NCBI RefSeq assembly: GCF_902859855.1
Contig: NZ_CADIKH010000032.1
Coordinates: 1-64,000 of the forward strand
Direction of reading: 5' to 3'
From: Paraburkholderia humisilvae
Lineage (GTDB): Bacteria > Pseudomonadota > Gammaproteobacteria > Burkholderiales > Burkholderiaceae
DNA length: 64,000 nucleotides
Shown piece by piece: positions 10,240-18,947 of this stretch; position 1 is the stretch's first letter, and each line of letters starts with the position of its first letter. Below the pieces are notes generated by a model. It searched no databases. It was not told the origin of the DNA and was given only the letters and a program-made list of their open reading frames with translations. The translations under genes were made by a program, and so were the position numbers.

Positions 10240-13200
10240 TTAGTACTGCTCCCGTTCCGGTTGACGCACCTCGCTTCGGGTGCCGCCCGCACCGGGCGCT
10301 ATCGGGTCGAGAAAGCCAATCCGGATCCAGTAGTCAAGATACCGTTGGAGCAGCGCCCGGTCGAGAGGTGCGACCATCGTGCCACCCGACGCCGCTAGCG
10401 CGCGTCCGGTATTGCGCGTGTCATAAACGGGCATGCCCTCGTAAACCTCCCAGCGTGTCAACTGACCGTACACGGGCTCCGCCAGCATTGGCACGAGCGG
10501 CATCAGCGCGTTCTTCGCCAGATCGCGATCATCGATCAGGCGTCGAACCCACTGCTGATAGGGAAGCGCCTCGAGCGAATGGCCACACTGCTTCAGAATC
10601 TCGAAGAACCCCATCAGATCGACCACCCGCTCCGCATGCTGCGGCACCAGGTGATAGACGTACCCGAGATTGGCATCGTCGCTCGCGATACGCAGCAAGC
10701 TCTCGCTGACAAAGTCGACCGGAATAAACTCCTTGCCCTGCCGTTGCAGCGTCGGATAGCTGCCGATCGCGATGCAGCCTTTGATAAGACGGGCGACAAA
10801 ATCGTCCGGGTTGCCCGCGCCTGTTTTGCTGTCGCCCATGATAAAGCCCGGACGGTATACGGCCACAGGAATGCCGCGTCGCTGCGCTTCCTTGACCCGT
10901 TGCTCCGTGACCCATTTGCTTTGCGAATAGCCCAGGTCGAACTTGAGGCCGGTCAGATAGTCCCCCAGGTCCTCGTCCTCATAGACGATGGGCGTGGGTT
11001 CGAGCAGCCCGGCAGGCCCAAACACGGCGATCGTCGATACATAGTGAAGCGGCTTTGACTGCCCCGAGGTGGTGAATCGCAAGATGTTGGTTGTGCCGGT
11101 GATATTGGCCGCCTTGTGCGCCGAATAGGGCTGGATGTAGTTCACATGCGCGGCCAGGTGAAACACCACATCGATCTGATTCGCCAGGTCGTCGAAACGC
11201 ACGGACCCCAAGCCGAGATCAGCCTGAGCGAGATCGCCCGCAACCGGCTGCAGCCGGTCGGCGAATGCCTCCTCCCACACGCCATACAGCGTCATGTTGT
11301 CGCGAATACGGACCAATGCGTCACCATCACTCGTCGCCCGCACGAGACAGGCAATGTGACTGACTCCAGGCAGTTTGCACAAATCTCGCAGCACAAACGC
11401 GCCTAGAAAGCCGGTGACGCCTGTCATGAAAACGCGGCCGCGGCCGGCCGAGCGCCACGGGACCAGCGGTCCCGGCAGCGGACGAATATCGTCTGGCAGG
11501 ACGGTATCGGCAAGCCACGTCGTGGTTTCGTCAACGGTCGTAAAACTTCCGATTCGTTCTGTCCGGCTGTCCAGATACTGCGCGAGGCTGGACGGCGTCG
11601 GGTAGTCGTACAAAACTCGCACGGGAAGCGGATAGTTGAATTGCCTGCTTATCTGCAGCACGAGGCTGGCCGCTTGTAGCGAGTCGCCGCCAAAGGAAAA
11701 GAAATTATCGTTTGCGTTGGCCGCTTCGACGTCAAGCGTGCGGCACCAGATTGCCCTCAGGACCGCGAGCGTGTCGCCTGGCTGGAGTCGATCTCCCTGA
11801 CTTTCAGGAGGGCCACGCCATGCCGGTTCGTTCGCACCAGCCTGCTTGCGATGGCGCTCGACAAGAGCGCGCCGATCGACCTTGCCGTTCGCGTTCATCG
11901 GCAGCATCTTCACGAGAGTGATGCGCGGCCGCATGTATACCGGAAGTCGACTCTCGATGTAGCGCACCAGCTGATTATTGGCATGACTCGCATGCGTTTG
12001 CATCGGTGGGGTTTGCGCAGCGGAAGGATCCTGTGCCGTCCGTGCATGTTGAGGCACGACAAACGCCATGAGGTATCTGTCGCCAAGTTCGGTTTGCTGG
12101 ACCGTGACGACCGCATCTCGCACGAGGCCGCTGGCGAGCAACACCAGCTCGATTTCTTCGATCTCAATGCGGTGGCCGCGAATTTTCACCTGGTTGTCAT
12201 TGCGGCCATGGAAGTGGAGCGTACCGCCCGCCTGCCAGCTGCCAAGATCGCCGGTCTTGTATAGGCGAAGTGCTTGCCCGTCGACCAGTCCGCGCACTTC
12301 GATAAAACGCTCCGCAGTCAGCTCGGGACGATTCCAATACCCGCGTGCCAAGCCGTCTCCGCCGATATGGATCTCACCGATCTCGCCCTGCGGCGTGGGT
12401 CGCAGGGCGTTGTCGAGGACGAACACGTAGGTGTTGTCAATTGGTTTGCCGATCGGTACGGCATCACCCTCCACATCATCTCGAGTAATGTCGTGGCACA
12501 GCGAGAAAGTCGTGCATTCCGTTGGGCCATATCCGTTGACCAGCCGCCTGGGAGGCGCGGTATCCAGTACGGCACGCAATGTTCGAGGATTGAGCGCCTC
12601 CCCGCCGACCAGAAGCTGGCGCAGCCCGCGGAAGGCATCCGGACACGCGTGCACGGTCTGGTTGAATAGCGTCGCCGTGATAAACATCGACGTGATGCGT
12701 TGCACGTGCAGACTGTGACGGAACGCATGGGGATCAATGAAGGTCTGCTTGGGCAGCATGACCACGGTACCGCCGTTGAGAAGGGCGCCCCAAATCTCGA
12801 ACAGCGACGCATCGAAGGTTGGATTTGCTATCGCGGCGATCCGGTCATCCGCGCCAAGGGAAATGTAATGCGGATCGACAGCGAGCCGGATAACGCCGCG
12901 GGCGAGGATCTCGACAGCCTTCGGTCGACCGGTCGTTCCCGAGGTGAACAGGATGTGAGTCCGGTGCCCCGTGCCAACCGGATTGCCGCGCGCTATACCA
13001 TCCCACGTGCCGAACGGCGGCCACGCATCCTGGTCTTCGATCAATACGCACTCCGGGACTGCTACGCGAGGCGCCAACGCGGCGGTCGTCAGCGCCATCC
13101 GGACATCGAGATCGTCGACCATGAATTCGAGCCGCTCGCCGGGGGCGCCCGGGTCGAGCGGCATGCAACTGCCACCCGCCCGTAGTATGCCAAGCTGACA

Positions 13201-13464
13201 AACGACCTGATCCAACCCCGGTTCGAGCAGAATGCCGATTGGTTCTTCGAGTTGAATGCCGTGTTGACTCAGGTAAGCCGCGAGCCGATCCGCACGTCGA
13301 TCGAGTTCGAGGTACGAGATCTCCTGTGCGCCGTAAACCGCCGCGATTGCAGCTGGACGTCGATCAGCCTGCTGTCGAAAAATGCTGTCCAAACCAATAT
13401 GATCGACATGATCTGAAACAGGGCCAAAGTTAGAATCGGTATGCAAAGCGTTTATCGAATTCAT
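10240..13464 (-). CDS. Stand-alone nonribosomal peptide synthetase, A-T-R (adenylation, carrier, thioester reductase)
   Basis: A 1074-residue single module. The adenylation domain (about 1-530) has A3 LFTSGTTGRPK at about 172, A4 FDAS at 217-220, A5 NGYGPTE, A8 NQVKIRGHRIE and A10 NANGKVDR. The carrier domain has the phosphopantetheine site GGDSL near 590. The reductase domain (about 660-1060) has GVTGFLG near 680 for NADPH and YSQSK near 845 for catalysis. There is no condensation or thioesterase domain, so one amino acid should be loaded and released as an aldehyde or alcohol. My manual reading of the pocket gives D-A-F-F-L-G-G-T-F-K, close to valine-type codes. The family (PvfC/MgoA-like and pyrazine-forming A-T-R enzymes) often yields pyrazines, so this product is possible. 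GAGG lies 5 nt before the ATG. No tailoring genes adjoin except a doubtful oxygenase upstream. Confidence 0.9.
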   Translation of the reverse strand: MNSINALHTDSNFGPVSDHVDHIGLDSIFRQQADRRPAAIAAVYGAQEISYLELDRRADRLAAYLSQHGIQLEEPIGILLEPGLDQVVCQLGILRAGGSCMPLDPGAPGERLEFMVDDLDVRMALTTAALAPRVAVPECVLIEDQDAWPPFGTWDGIARGNPVGTGHRTHILFTSGTTGRPKAVEILARGVIRLAVDPHYISLGADDRIAAIANPTFDASLFEIWGALLNGGTVVMLPKQTFIDPHAFRHSLHVQRITSMFITATLFNQTVHACPDAFRGLRQLLVGGEALNPRTLRAVLDTAPPRRLVNGYGPTECTTFSLCHDITRDDVEGDAVPIGKPIDNTYVFVLDNALRPTPQGEIGEIHIGGDGLARGYWNRPELTAERFIEVRGLVDGQALRLYKTGDLGSWQAGGTLHFHGRNDNQVKIRGHRIEIEEIELVLLASGLVRDAVVTVQQTELGDRYLMAFVVPQHARTAQDPSAAQTPPMQTHASHANNQLVRYIESRLPVYMRPRITLVKMLPMNANGKVDRRALVERHRKQAGANEPAWRGPPESQGDRLQPGDTLAVLRAIWCRTLDVEAANANDNFFSFGGDSLQAASLVLQISRQFNYPLPVRVLYDYPTPSSLAQYLDSRTERIGSFTTVDETTTWLADTVLPDDIRPLPGPLVPWRSAGRGRVFMTGVTGFLGAFVLRDLCKLPGVSHIACLVRATSDGDALVRIRDNMTLYGVWEEAFADRLQPVAGDLAQADLGLGSVRFDDLANQIDVVFHLAAHVNYIQPYSAHKAANITGTTNILRFTTSGQSKPLHYVSTIAVFGPAGLLEPTPIVYEDEDLGDYLTGLKFDLGYSQSKWVTEQRVKEAQRRGIPVAVYRPGFIMGDSKTGAGNPDDFVARLIKGCIAIGSYPTLQRQGKEFIPVDFVSESLLRIASDDANLGYVYHLVPQHAERVVDLMGFFEILKQCGHSLEALPYQQWVRRLIDDRDLAKNALMPLVPMLAEPVYGQLTRWEVYEGMPVYDTRNTGRALAASGGTMVAPLDRALLQRYLDYWIRIGFLDPIAPGAGGTRSEVRQPEREQY

Positions 13465-14218
13465 TCAGACCTCTGAACGTTTGTTAATCTAAAGAACGAT
13501 TTTTCATATTTGACGGACGCGGCGTCGCGCCATTGCGCGACGAAATCTCGCAAAATCATGCGCGATACATGAAGACGTTTAGTTTTCAGGTCTTCGAGAT
13601 ACCTGATAGGCGATTAAAGAGTCAGCTTTCTGCGTTGCTGACAGAAACAATGCCGTTGGCGACTTCACCCCGCGCAAAGCGGAGTTCTGGCAATCGCGTA
13701 ATGTCAGACGGAGCCTGGAATCTGCGGAATCGTCGATCATCACAGGCATCTAGCCCGTGTTTCGCTTGAAACGGACTAAACACCAGTCGGATTCATCCGC
13801 TGCGCCCAGCGGCTCACCGGGTTCCCTGAACGGCACACCAATTAATTAAAGAAATAACAAGAATTCTCTTTTCGCGATTGTTTCTTTTTTTAAACACTTC
13901 CTTGACTTTATTTCGGTTAACTTCGGACATAATCAACACGCCGTTAAGATCCATTGATGGCGATACAACAAATGCTATGAAGAACAGGATTTTTGTCCAG
14001 AAAAATGTGACTGCTTTTTATCGGCCCCTTCATATTTTTGTCCTGAGTATTGGGTAAAATCGACACAACGCATATTTCCGGAATGCGATGCTGCGTTCGA
14101 GCAGCCCCGGCTTTAAAGCGACGTCCATCGCCTTAGCGTGTTCGGCGCATACATCGTGCAATAGGTTCGGTGATTACGCGAAGCGAAACGACAGCGTATG
14201 ATTGCGTCCCGATTTGCG
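13465..14218. other. AT-rich intergenic region upstream of the A-T-R synthetase
   Basis: About 750 bp, markedly richer in A and T than its surroundings around 13840-13990, with poly-T runs and AATTAATTAA-type stretches. No convincing gene is present; a 78-codon open frame at 13533-13769 has no ribosome site or motif. It probably carries the synthetase promoter and may be imported DNA. Confidence 0.4.
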
Positions 14219-14695
14219 CTACTGCCCCGGATTCGAAAAGTATGTGGCGTAGTGAATCAGCGCAACGATTGCGTCGCGGTCAGGTCGGTCCCCGTCGTAT
14301 CTGGGAAGAAGTGGCGTGGCATCGCGCATGAAATCGCGATCACGAAAGATGAGGAGTTCTCCCGGTTTTAACTGCACCGCTATTTCTGTTCTTTCGGGCT
14401 CGTTTATCGGGTGTAGCGACGTAACGGCACCTTCGGCTTCGCGAGCGGCGACATAAACACCCACAAACTCCTCACAATGCTGATGCTTGTAACCCACGAC
14501 CTTGTTGCGTGCTCGCACAAAATCAAGTCCCGCCGTGCAATGCGCCTGACGTTCCTCCTCGGGAATGGCGGGAGCGGTCCCTGATATGGAAAACCTGGCA
14601 GGCGTAAACCTGTCAGTGAATCTGGAAATCATTCCAAACGAGGTCAGCCTTACGCTCATGGAGGAAACTCGTGTGGTAACCGTTCTCATCAACAA
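14219..14695 (-). CDS. Possible 2OG-Fe(II) oxygenase-like protein (PF10014 type), degenerate
   Basis: A frame of up to 158 codons. Its middle (about residues 85-140) lines up by eye with the 2OG-Fe dioxygenase family that includes isoleucine and leucine hydroxylases: KHQHCEEFVGVYV, then GAVTSLHP, LKPGELLIF and ATPLLPR. Family members are usually about 230-260 residues, so the N-terminal third is missing. In my alignment the metal-binding HxD reads HQH (an HCE overlaps it) and the distal histidine before xxTP is arginine, so iron binding may be lost. The start codon is uncertain. It lies upstream of the synthetase on the same strand, where an amino-acid oxygenase would make sense, but 750 bp away. 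Family assignment is tentative. Confidence 0.4.
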   Translation of the reverse strand: MLMRTVTTRVSSMSVRLTSFGMISRFTDRFTPARFSISGTAPAIPEEERQAHCTAGLDFVRARNKVVGYKHQHCEEFVGVYVAAREAEGAVTSLHPINEPERTEIAVQLKPGELLIFRDRDFMRDATPLLPRYDGDRPDRDAIVALIHYATYFSNPGQ

Positions 14696-14894
14696 CGCGG
14701 ATGTGAAGCAGCCCCGATAGACTTTCGTCGACTAGTTCAGAAACCGAAGGTACAACCGCCCGTGCAAGCCTTCATGTCCTTCGCGATGGCGATCCGCCAT
14801 CCATGGTCATCACGGCCACAGAGCATTTTCTTTCCCAATACCCAGGTTGAAGCAAACGAACCCTGAACAAATGTGCAATGCCTACCTCGCTGCG

Positions 14895-15212
14895 ATGAAC
14901 GGTGAGCGGCCGGTGATCCCGTCTTGACGTGTGCGGTTAGACGACGGCGTCTGCGGGCTGCCAGCGATGTGGCAACAACGCGGCAATGTCATTGGCCCTG
15001 TGTGTCCGCAAACGCGCGAGGATGTCCTTGAGATATGCGTGCGGGTCGTGGCCATTGAGTTGCGCGGAGCGGATCAGGTTCGTGATCGCAGCGGCACGCT
15101 GTCCTGCTCGCAATAGGTAACCCGTAGAACCCCCGAACAATCTGGCTTCGTGCGGAGCGAGAAACGCGGCGACGCCCGGCCCAAAACTGCGTGTGTAGCT
15201 CCGCGTTTGCAC
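14895..15212 (-). mobile_element. IS66-family remnant (C-terminal end of transposase)
   Basis: The reverse strand encodes the C-terminal end of an IS66 TnpC transposase: LLRAGQRAAAITNLIRSAQL, then NGHDPHAYLKDILARL and AALLPHRW, ending at 14937. The sequence downstream of the stop (about 14895-14936) looks like the usual IS66 tail before the terminal repeat. The catalytic part is gone and the reading frame upstream of about 15150 no longer resembles the family. It is a deletion scar that separates the synthetase/oxygenase block from the redox genes. Confidence 0.8.
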
Positions 15213-15436
15213 ATCTCACGTGAAAGTCGCATCAGCGGCCCAATGCCAGCTCGCTGCGCTTACTGCTCTCATCGAGGGCTTACAACAGGAAATCAATCAG
15301 TCGGGAATAAAGCCATTTAAGCGGCGTTCTTGAGTGGTTACCCAGTAAACGTGTCGCTGTGTCGGACAGGTCAACAATGTACGCGCACGTTAGCAACTTG
15401 CTGGGTTCTTCGTGCCCTTACTTTAGGAATGCAATC

Positions 15437-16021
15437 GTGACTAGAATTTCTGTGATCATCGGCAGCGTACGTCCGCAACGCTTTGCCGAAAAGCCAGCGA
15501 ACTGGATAGCCGCGCATCTGCGAAAGCACTCAGCGGTCAATACCTGCGTTCTCGATCTGGCCGACTATGCGCTGCCGATGTTCGATGAGCGCTTCCCGCC
15601 GGCGTACCCGGGTCGGCCGCCGTACACAAACGAGGTGGTCGGTCGCTGGGCAGCCGAGATCGCCGCATCCGACGGTTTCGTGATTGTGACGCCCGAATAC
15701 AACCATGGCTATCCGCCCGTGTTGAAAAATGCGCTCGACTGGGTCTACGGCGAATGGAATCGCAAGCCAGTGGCCTTCGTGGCTTATGGAGAAGTGGCGG
15801 GGGCACGAAGCGTCGTTCACCTCAGGGATGTGGTGGCGACCCTTGGAATGGCTTCAATGCAGAGGGATGTGCAAATTCCGTTTTCCACGTTGATGGCCCA
15901 CTATCAAGGCGGCGATGTCGCCACGGAACTGGCAAAGCTCGACGATGTCGCGTCTGCAATAGTCGGCAATCTCCTTTGGTGGACAGCTGCTCTGAAAGAA
16001 GCACGTGACAAAGCTAACTGA
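15437..16021 (+). CDS. NADPH-dependent FMN reductase family protein
   Basis: A flavodoxin-fold protein of about 194 residues. The N-terminus TRISVIIGSVRPQRFAEKPA matches the phosphate-binding loop (GSxRxxR/S) of the FMN-reductase family, and VIVTPEYNHGYPPVLKNALD is the second flavin-contacting signature (PEYNxxxPxxLKNAxD). Such enzymes reduce FMN, azo dyes or quinones with NAD(P)H in the cytosol. A GTG start at 15437 with AGGA about 9 nt upstream gives the usual family length; a longer reading from 15359 adds an unrelated leader. It ends 60 bp before a strong inverted repeat. Confidence 0.88.
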   Translation: MTRISVIIGSVRPQRFAEKPANWIAAHLRKHSAVNTCVLDLADYALPMFDERFPPAYPGRPPYTNEVVGRWAAEIAASDGFVIVTPEYNHGYPPVLKNALDWVYGEWNRKPVAFVAYGEVAGARSVVHLRDVVATLGMASMQRDVQIPFSTLMAHYQGGDVATELAKLDDVASAIVGNLLWWTAALKEARDKAN

Positions 16022-16079
16022 AGTTCTGACTCTGACGACAAAGCCCTAAGTGTCGTCTGGCTGCCGGGTACATGACTAG

Positions 16080-16113
16080 ACACCGCTCTCATGGTTATCA
16101 ATGAGAGCGGTGT
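16080..16113. terminator. Strong hairpin between convergent genes (likely bidirectional terminator)
   Basis: ACACCGCTCTCAT (16080-16092) pairs perfectly with its inverted copy at 16101-16113 across the 8-nt loop GGTTATCA. It sits between the end of the FMN reductase gene and the end of the DoxX-like gene. No long uridine run follows on either strand, so termination may be Rho-assisted or the hairpin may stabilise 3' ends. Confidence 0.6.
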
Positions 16114-16132
16114 TCTGAGGGCCGCAAAAAGT

Positions 16133-16546
16133 TTAGGCCCGTGCCATCGAACCGGCCGCGAGTCGCTTGCGCCAAGCAATCCAGCCGACAACAATCGATA
16201 GTGTCGCCACGACAAGTGGCGCCACCCCATGTCCGTATTCGCCGTGGAATGCGACGGTCGCGAGCGCACTCAACATCACGGCGCAGCCGAGCACCGAGCC
16301 CGATAGCCGCGTCCGTGACCGCGCCAGCAGGACGGCGGTCACGAGTTCCAACGAACCGGTCACGCAATGGAACCAGTGCGGATATCCCCACTTCACGTAC
16401 TCCTCAATGATGGATCGCGGGCCGACGATGTTGCTGAGCGATCCCACGACGAAAAAAGCGGCGAGAACCCAAGGCAATACTTCGCGCCAGGAAATCCTGG
16501 AGAGCCGTCCGGTGCCGCCCGTTGCATCCAAAATAAAAACCTTCAT
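16133..16546 (-). CDS. DoxX-like membrane protein with a foreign Rossmann-type N-terminus
   Basis: A 137-residue protein. From about residue 18 it is a four-helix DoxX-like membrane protein (SWREVLPWVLAAFFVVGSL, then PHWFHCVTGSLELVTAVLL and further helices). The first 14 residues, MKVFILDATGGTGR, instead look like the nucleotide-binding start of an NAD(P)-dependent NmrA/SDR enzyme (GxTGGxG). GAGGT lies 7 nt before this ATG, so the chimeric start is probably the one used. The next gene upstream is an NmrA-like enzyme, but it is not the direct source because its own N-terminus is intact. Role unknown; DoxX-like proteins are often linked to redox homeostasis. Confidence 0.75.
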   Translation of the reverse strand: MKVFILDATGGTGRLSRISWREVLPWVLAAFFVVGSLSNIVGPRSIIEEYVKWGYPHWFHCVTGSLELVTAVLLARSRTRLSGSVLGCAVMLSALATVAFHGEYGHGVAPLVVATLSIVVGWIAWRKRLAAGSMARA

Positions 16547-16586
16547 GTGTCAGACCTCGATCTTTCCAGGCGTGGAATGCCGCAGT

Positions 16587-17459
16587 TCATCGCGTAGCAG
16601 CCTTGTGGGCCGCCGCAAAGACGTCGCGAGGGGACGTCGTGCCCGCCACGTGCTCCGTACCTTCGACGCCGAGGTCCATCCAGCCGGCGTTGACGGCCTC
16701 GAACATCGCTTCGGCCGGTCCGGTCTGGCCCTTCGGGATGCCGAACTGTTCGAATGCTGCCGGCCACCCGACCCGCGGGATGGCAAACGCCTTGACGTCG
16801 CGCTGCATGACTTCACCCAGTTGGGCCGCGACTTCATCCGCGCTGACCATCGAGCCAAGCTCGACAACGCGATGCCCGGACCACGCCGGCCCGGTCAGCA
16901 GTGTCGCCACCTCGGCGCCGATATCGTCGGTCGCGACCATGGTCGATTTCCGACTAGTCGGGTTGTAGTACACGGGTAGCGTGCCGCCCTGGGCAACGTG
17001 CAGGCCATAAAGGAAGTTTTCGAAAAATCCGCCGGCGCGCACATAGGCGATCGGCAATGTCAGGTGGCGAAATTCCTGCTCCAGAAGCGACAGGGCCGTG
17101 ATCATCCCCAGCCCGTTCGTTCTGTGCGCACCCATCGACGAGAGCACCACTACCCGCGGCGGCGCTGCCTGGTTCAGCGCCTCGACATAGTTCGCAATCA
17201 CGCTCCTGGCTTCTTTGAAATCAGGCGACGGTGCCCAGACAGAAGGCAGCATGACAAATGCACCGTCGATTCCTTCGAGTGCCCGCTCGACAGCGGCCGC
17301 ATCATTCCAGTCGCCGTCGACCAGTTCCACACCTTGATCCGCCCATTTCGTCGCCTTCTCGCGATTGCGGACCATTGCGCGCACTTCCCTCGCTTGCGCC
17401 AACAGATGTTGGGCTGTTGCGCCGCCCACGTGTCCCGTAATCCCCATTACCAAAAACAT
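16587..17459 (-). CDS. NmrA-like NAD(P)-binding protein
   Basis: An atypical short-chain reductase of about 290 residues. The start MFLVMGITGHVGGATAQHLL holds the GxTGxxG nucleotide loop and RAMVRNREKA the usual basic residues for NADP; PRVVVLSSMGAH marks the strand before the active-site region. The family acts as NADPH sensors or quinone/azo reductases. I choose the ATG at 17459 (AGGAGA 6-7 nt upstream); another at 17486 also has a GGAG. It is divergent from an HxlR regulator 218 bp away, the usual arrangement for an HxlR-controlled NmrA/QorB-type oxidoreductase. Confidence 0.85.
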   Translation of the reverse strand: MFLVMGITGHVGGATAQHLLAQAREVRAMVRNREKATKWADQGVELVDGDWNDAAAVERALEGIDGAFVMLPSVWAPSPDFKEARSVIANYVEALNQAAPPRVVVLSSMGAHRTNGLGMITALSLLEQEFRHLTLPIAYVRAGGFFENFLYGLHVAQGGTLPVYYNPTSRKSTMVATDDIGAEVATLLTGPAWSGHRVVELGSMVSADEVAAQLGEVMQRDVKAFAIPRVGWPAAFEQFGIPKGQTGPAEAMFEAVNAGWMDLGVEGTEHVAGTTSPRDVFAAAHKAATR

Positions 17460-17620
17460 GCGTTTCTCCTGATATGAGTACTGCATTTAAACTCCAACCC
17501 GCGATCCGGCCAGATGCCCGCCAGAGCCTGGGTAGAAAAGGCGCGCGCGAATAAGGTCTGACATGAGAACGCCTTGAGGACGGGTCTTTGTTCGAGGGGC
17601 AGGTCTATCATAGAGACCTA

Positions 17621-17639
17621 TGCCTCGTGCCGTAAGGAG
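17621..17639. promoter_or_regulatory. Palindrome in the nmrA-like/hxlR-like divergent promoter (candidate HxlR operator)
   Basis: AGGTCT and AGACCT form a perfect 6-bp inverted repeat separated by ATCATAG. It lies in the shared promoter region, about 40 bp before the HxlR-type start and 160 bp before the NmrA-like start. Winged-helix dimers bind such sites, so autoregulation and control of the reductase are likely. Confidence 0.5.
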
Positions 17640-17677
17640 GCAGGTTTTTGTTACCTGAAGAGTTAAAGGGAACCCGC

Positions 17678-18100
17678 ATGAGCACCGCACAGAATGCGAT
17701 CGAGAGATTCAGCCGATATCAACGCCAGTTAGTCGGCGACGCCCAGTCCGCCCACTGCGCGGTTCGCGACGTGCTCGACCGCATCGGTGACAAATGGAGC
17801 ATGCTCATGATCATGGAGCTTGCGACGCGATCGCAGCGCTTCAGCGCGCTTCACCGAGCCATCCCTGACATTTCCAAGCGCATGCTGACTCAGACGCTCC
17901 GCGATCTGGAGCGCGACGGACTCGTCACGCGCCATGTTTTTCCCACCAAGCCGCCGAGCGTCGAATATCGTCTGGCCCCGTTGGGCCAATCCCTGTTAGA
18001 CCCGATGGCGGCCCTTATCGATTGGGCCGATCGCCGTTATTCCGACATCCATGCCGCGCGCGTCCGCTTTGACGGCGCTCACGGCGATGTCCCGCGCTAG
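17678..18100 (+). CDS. HxlR family winged-helix transcriptional regulator
   Basis: A 140-residue protein with the HxlR signature: CAVRDVLDRIGDKWSMLMIM, then LATRSQRFSALHRAIPDISK, the recognition helix, and RMLTQTLRDLERDGLVTRHV. The wing region reads PPSVEYRLAPLGQSL. A cysteine directly before the first helix is conserved in redox- and electrophile-sensing members (YodB/QorR type). The ATG at 17678 has AGGGA about 7 nt upstream; a TTG at 17648 is less likely. It is divergently paired with an NmrA-like reductase, its probable target. Confidence 0.92.
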   Translation: MSTAQNAIERFSRYQRQLVGDAQSAHCAVRDVLDRIGDKWSMLMIMELATRSQRFSALHRAIPDISKRMLTQTLRDLERDGLVTRHVFPTKPPSVEYRLAPLGQSLLDPMAALIDWADRRYSDIHAARVRFDGAHGDVPR

Positions 18101-18192
18101 ATGCTCCGTCCGATGTGGTGGTGTGGTCGCGAAAGCCTGAAGCGGGCAGTTCATAGGCCAAGGCTTCGCAGATGATGCGGACGGATGTGTCG

Positions 18193-18774
18193 TCAATTCG
18201 GCCACGCGTTGAGGGCCGCCTCCACCGTGCGATAGAGGTCCTTGCGCGTTGCGCCTGATTGAGCAGCGAGAGCCAGTCCCCAGCCGACCACAAGAATGAG
18301 TAACGCCAGTTGGTCTGGATCGGCGTCAGCAGGCAGATCGCCTTCGGCCTGGCCGCGCTTGAAGCGGTCGCGCAATCTTTTTCGCCGCGCGTCCCGCAGG
18401 CGGGCAAGTTCGTGCCGAAAAGGCGTATCAGCATCGTTGCTCGGAAACGAGCAGTTCACCGCGAGGCAGCCAGGCGGACGCTTGGGATCGGTATAAAGAT
18501 CCGCAAGCCGAAGTAGCGTCTGTTCCGCTACGCCCCGCGAGGTCGGCTGATTGATCGCATCTTCGGCATAGCCCAACCGATTGCGTATGTACTGTTCCAG
18601 CACGCGTCTGAAGAGCTTCTCCTTGCTGCCGAACGCAAAGTAGAAGCTCGGCGGCGTAATTCCCATCGCACTGGTGAGGTCGGCCAGCGACGTGCGCTCA
18701 TACCCGTTCCGCCAGAACAGGTCGGTCGCAATCTCGATCGCCGGGTCAATTTCGAACACCCTCGTTCGCGCCAT
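18193..18774 (-). CDS. TetR/AcrR family transcriptional regulator
   Basis: A 193-residue regulator. The N-terminal helix-turn-helix reads IATDLFWRNGYERTSLADLT, then MGITPPSFYFAFGSKEKLF, a typical TetR DNA-binding domain. The remaining 140 residues are the ligand-binding helices and include PPGCLAVNCS, a form seen in the AcuR/YxaF-like group. Start choice: the ATG at 18774 lies 10 nt from AGGAGG, while the ATG at 18783 is 1 nt from it. It is divergent from an aldo-keto reductase with a palindrome between them. Confidence 0.9.
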   Translation of the reverse strand: MARTRVFEIDPAIEIATDLFWRNGYERTSLADLTSAMGITPPSFYFAFGSKEKLFRRVLEQYIRNRLGYAEDAINQPTSRGVAEQTLLRLADLYTDPKRPPGCLAVNCSFPSNDADTPFRHELARLRDARRKRLRDRFKRGQAEGDLPADADPDQLALLILVVGWGLALAAQSGATRKDLYRTVEAALNAWPN

Positions 18775-18807
18775 CAGCCGCATGCCTCCTTAACAACTGT
18801 AAGACAT

Positions 18808-18823
18808 TATAGCATTCACTATA
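18808..18823. promoter_or_regulatory. Palindrome in the tetR/aldo-keto reductase promoter (candidate operator)
   Basis: TATAGCATTCACTATA is an inverted repeat with 5-bp arms (TATAG and CTATA) and a 6-bp centre, 34 bp upstream of the TetR-type start. The surrounding 70 bp are AT-rich, as expected for the shared promoter region. Confidence 0.45.
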
Positions 18824-18947
18824 TTTCTTTCCCGCACCTCCTCGATGTGCTAATGTAGTGATCAATATATTTTAATTGCGGGGCTCAGTTCGGACGAACC
18901 GAGGTCTCGACATCGGCGCAACCCTCTCTCTCGACGACGGAGCCAAC

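Noticed and set aside
13533..13769. 78-codon frame upstream of the A-T-R synthetase
   Set aside because: No ribosome site and no recognisable motif in an otherwise non-coding, AT-rich region.
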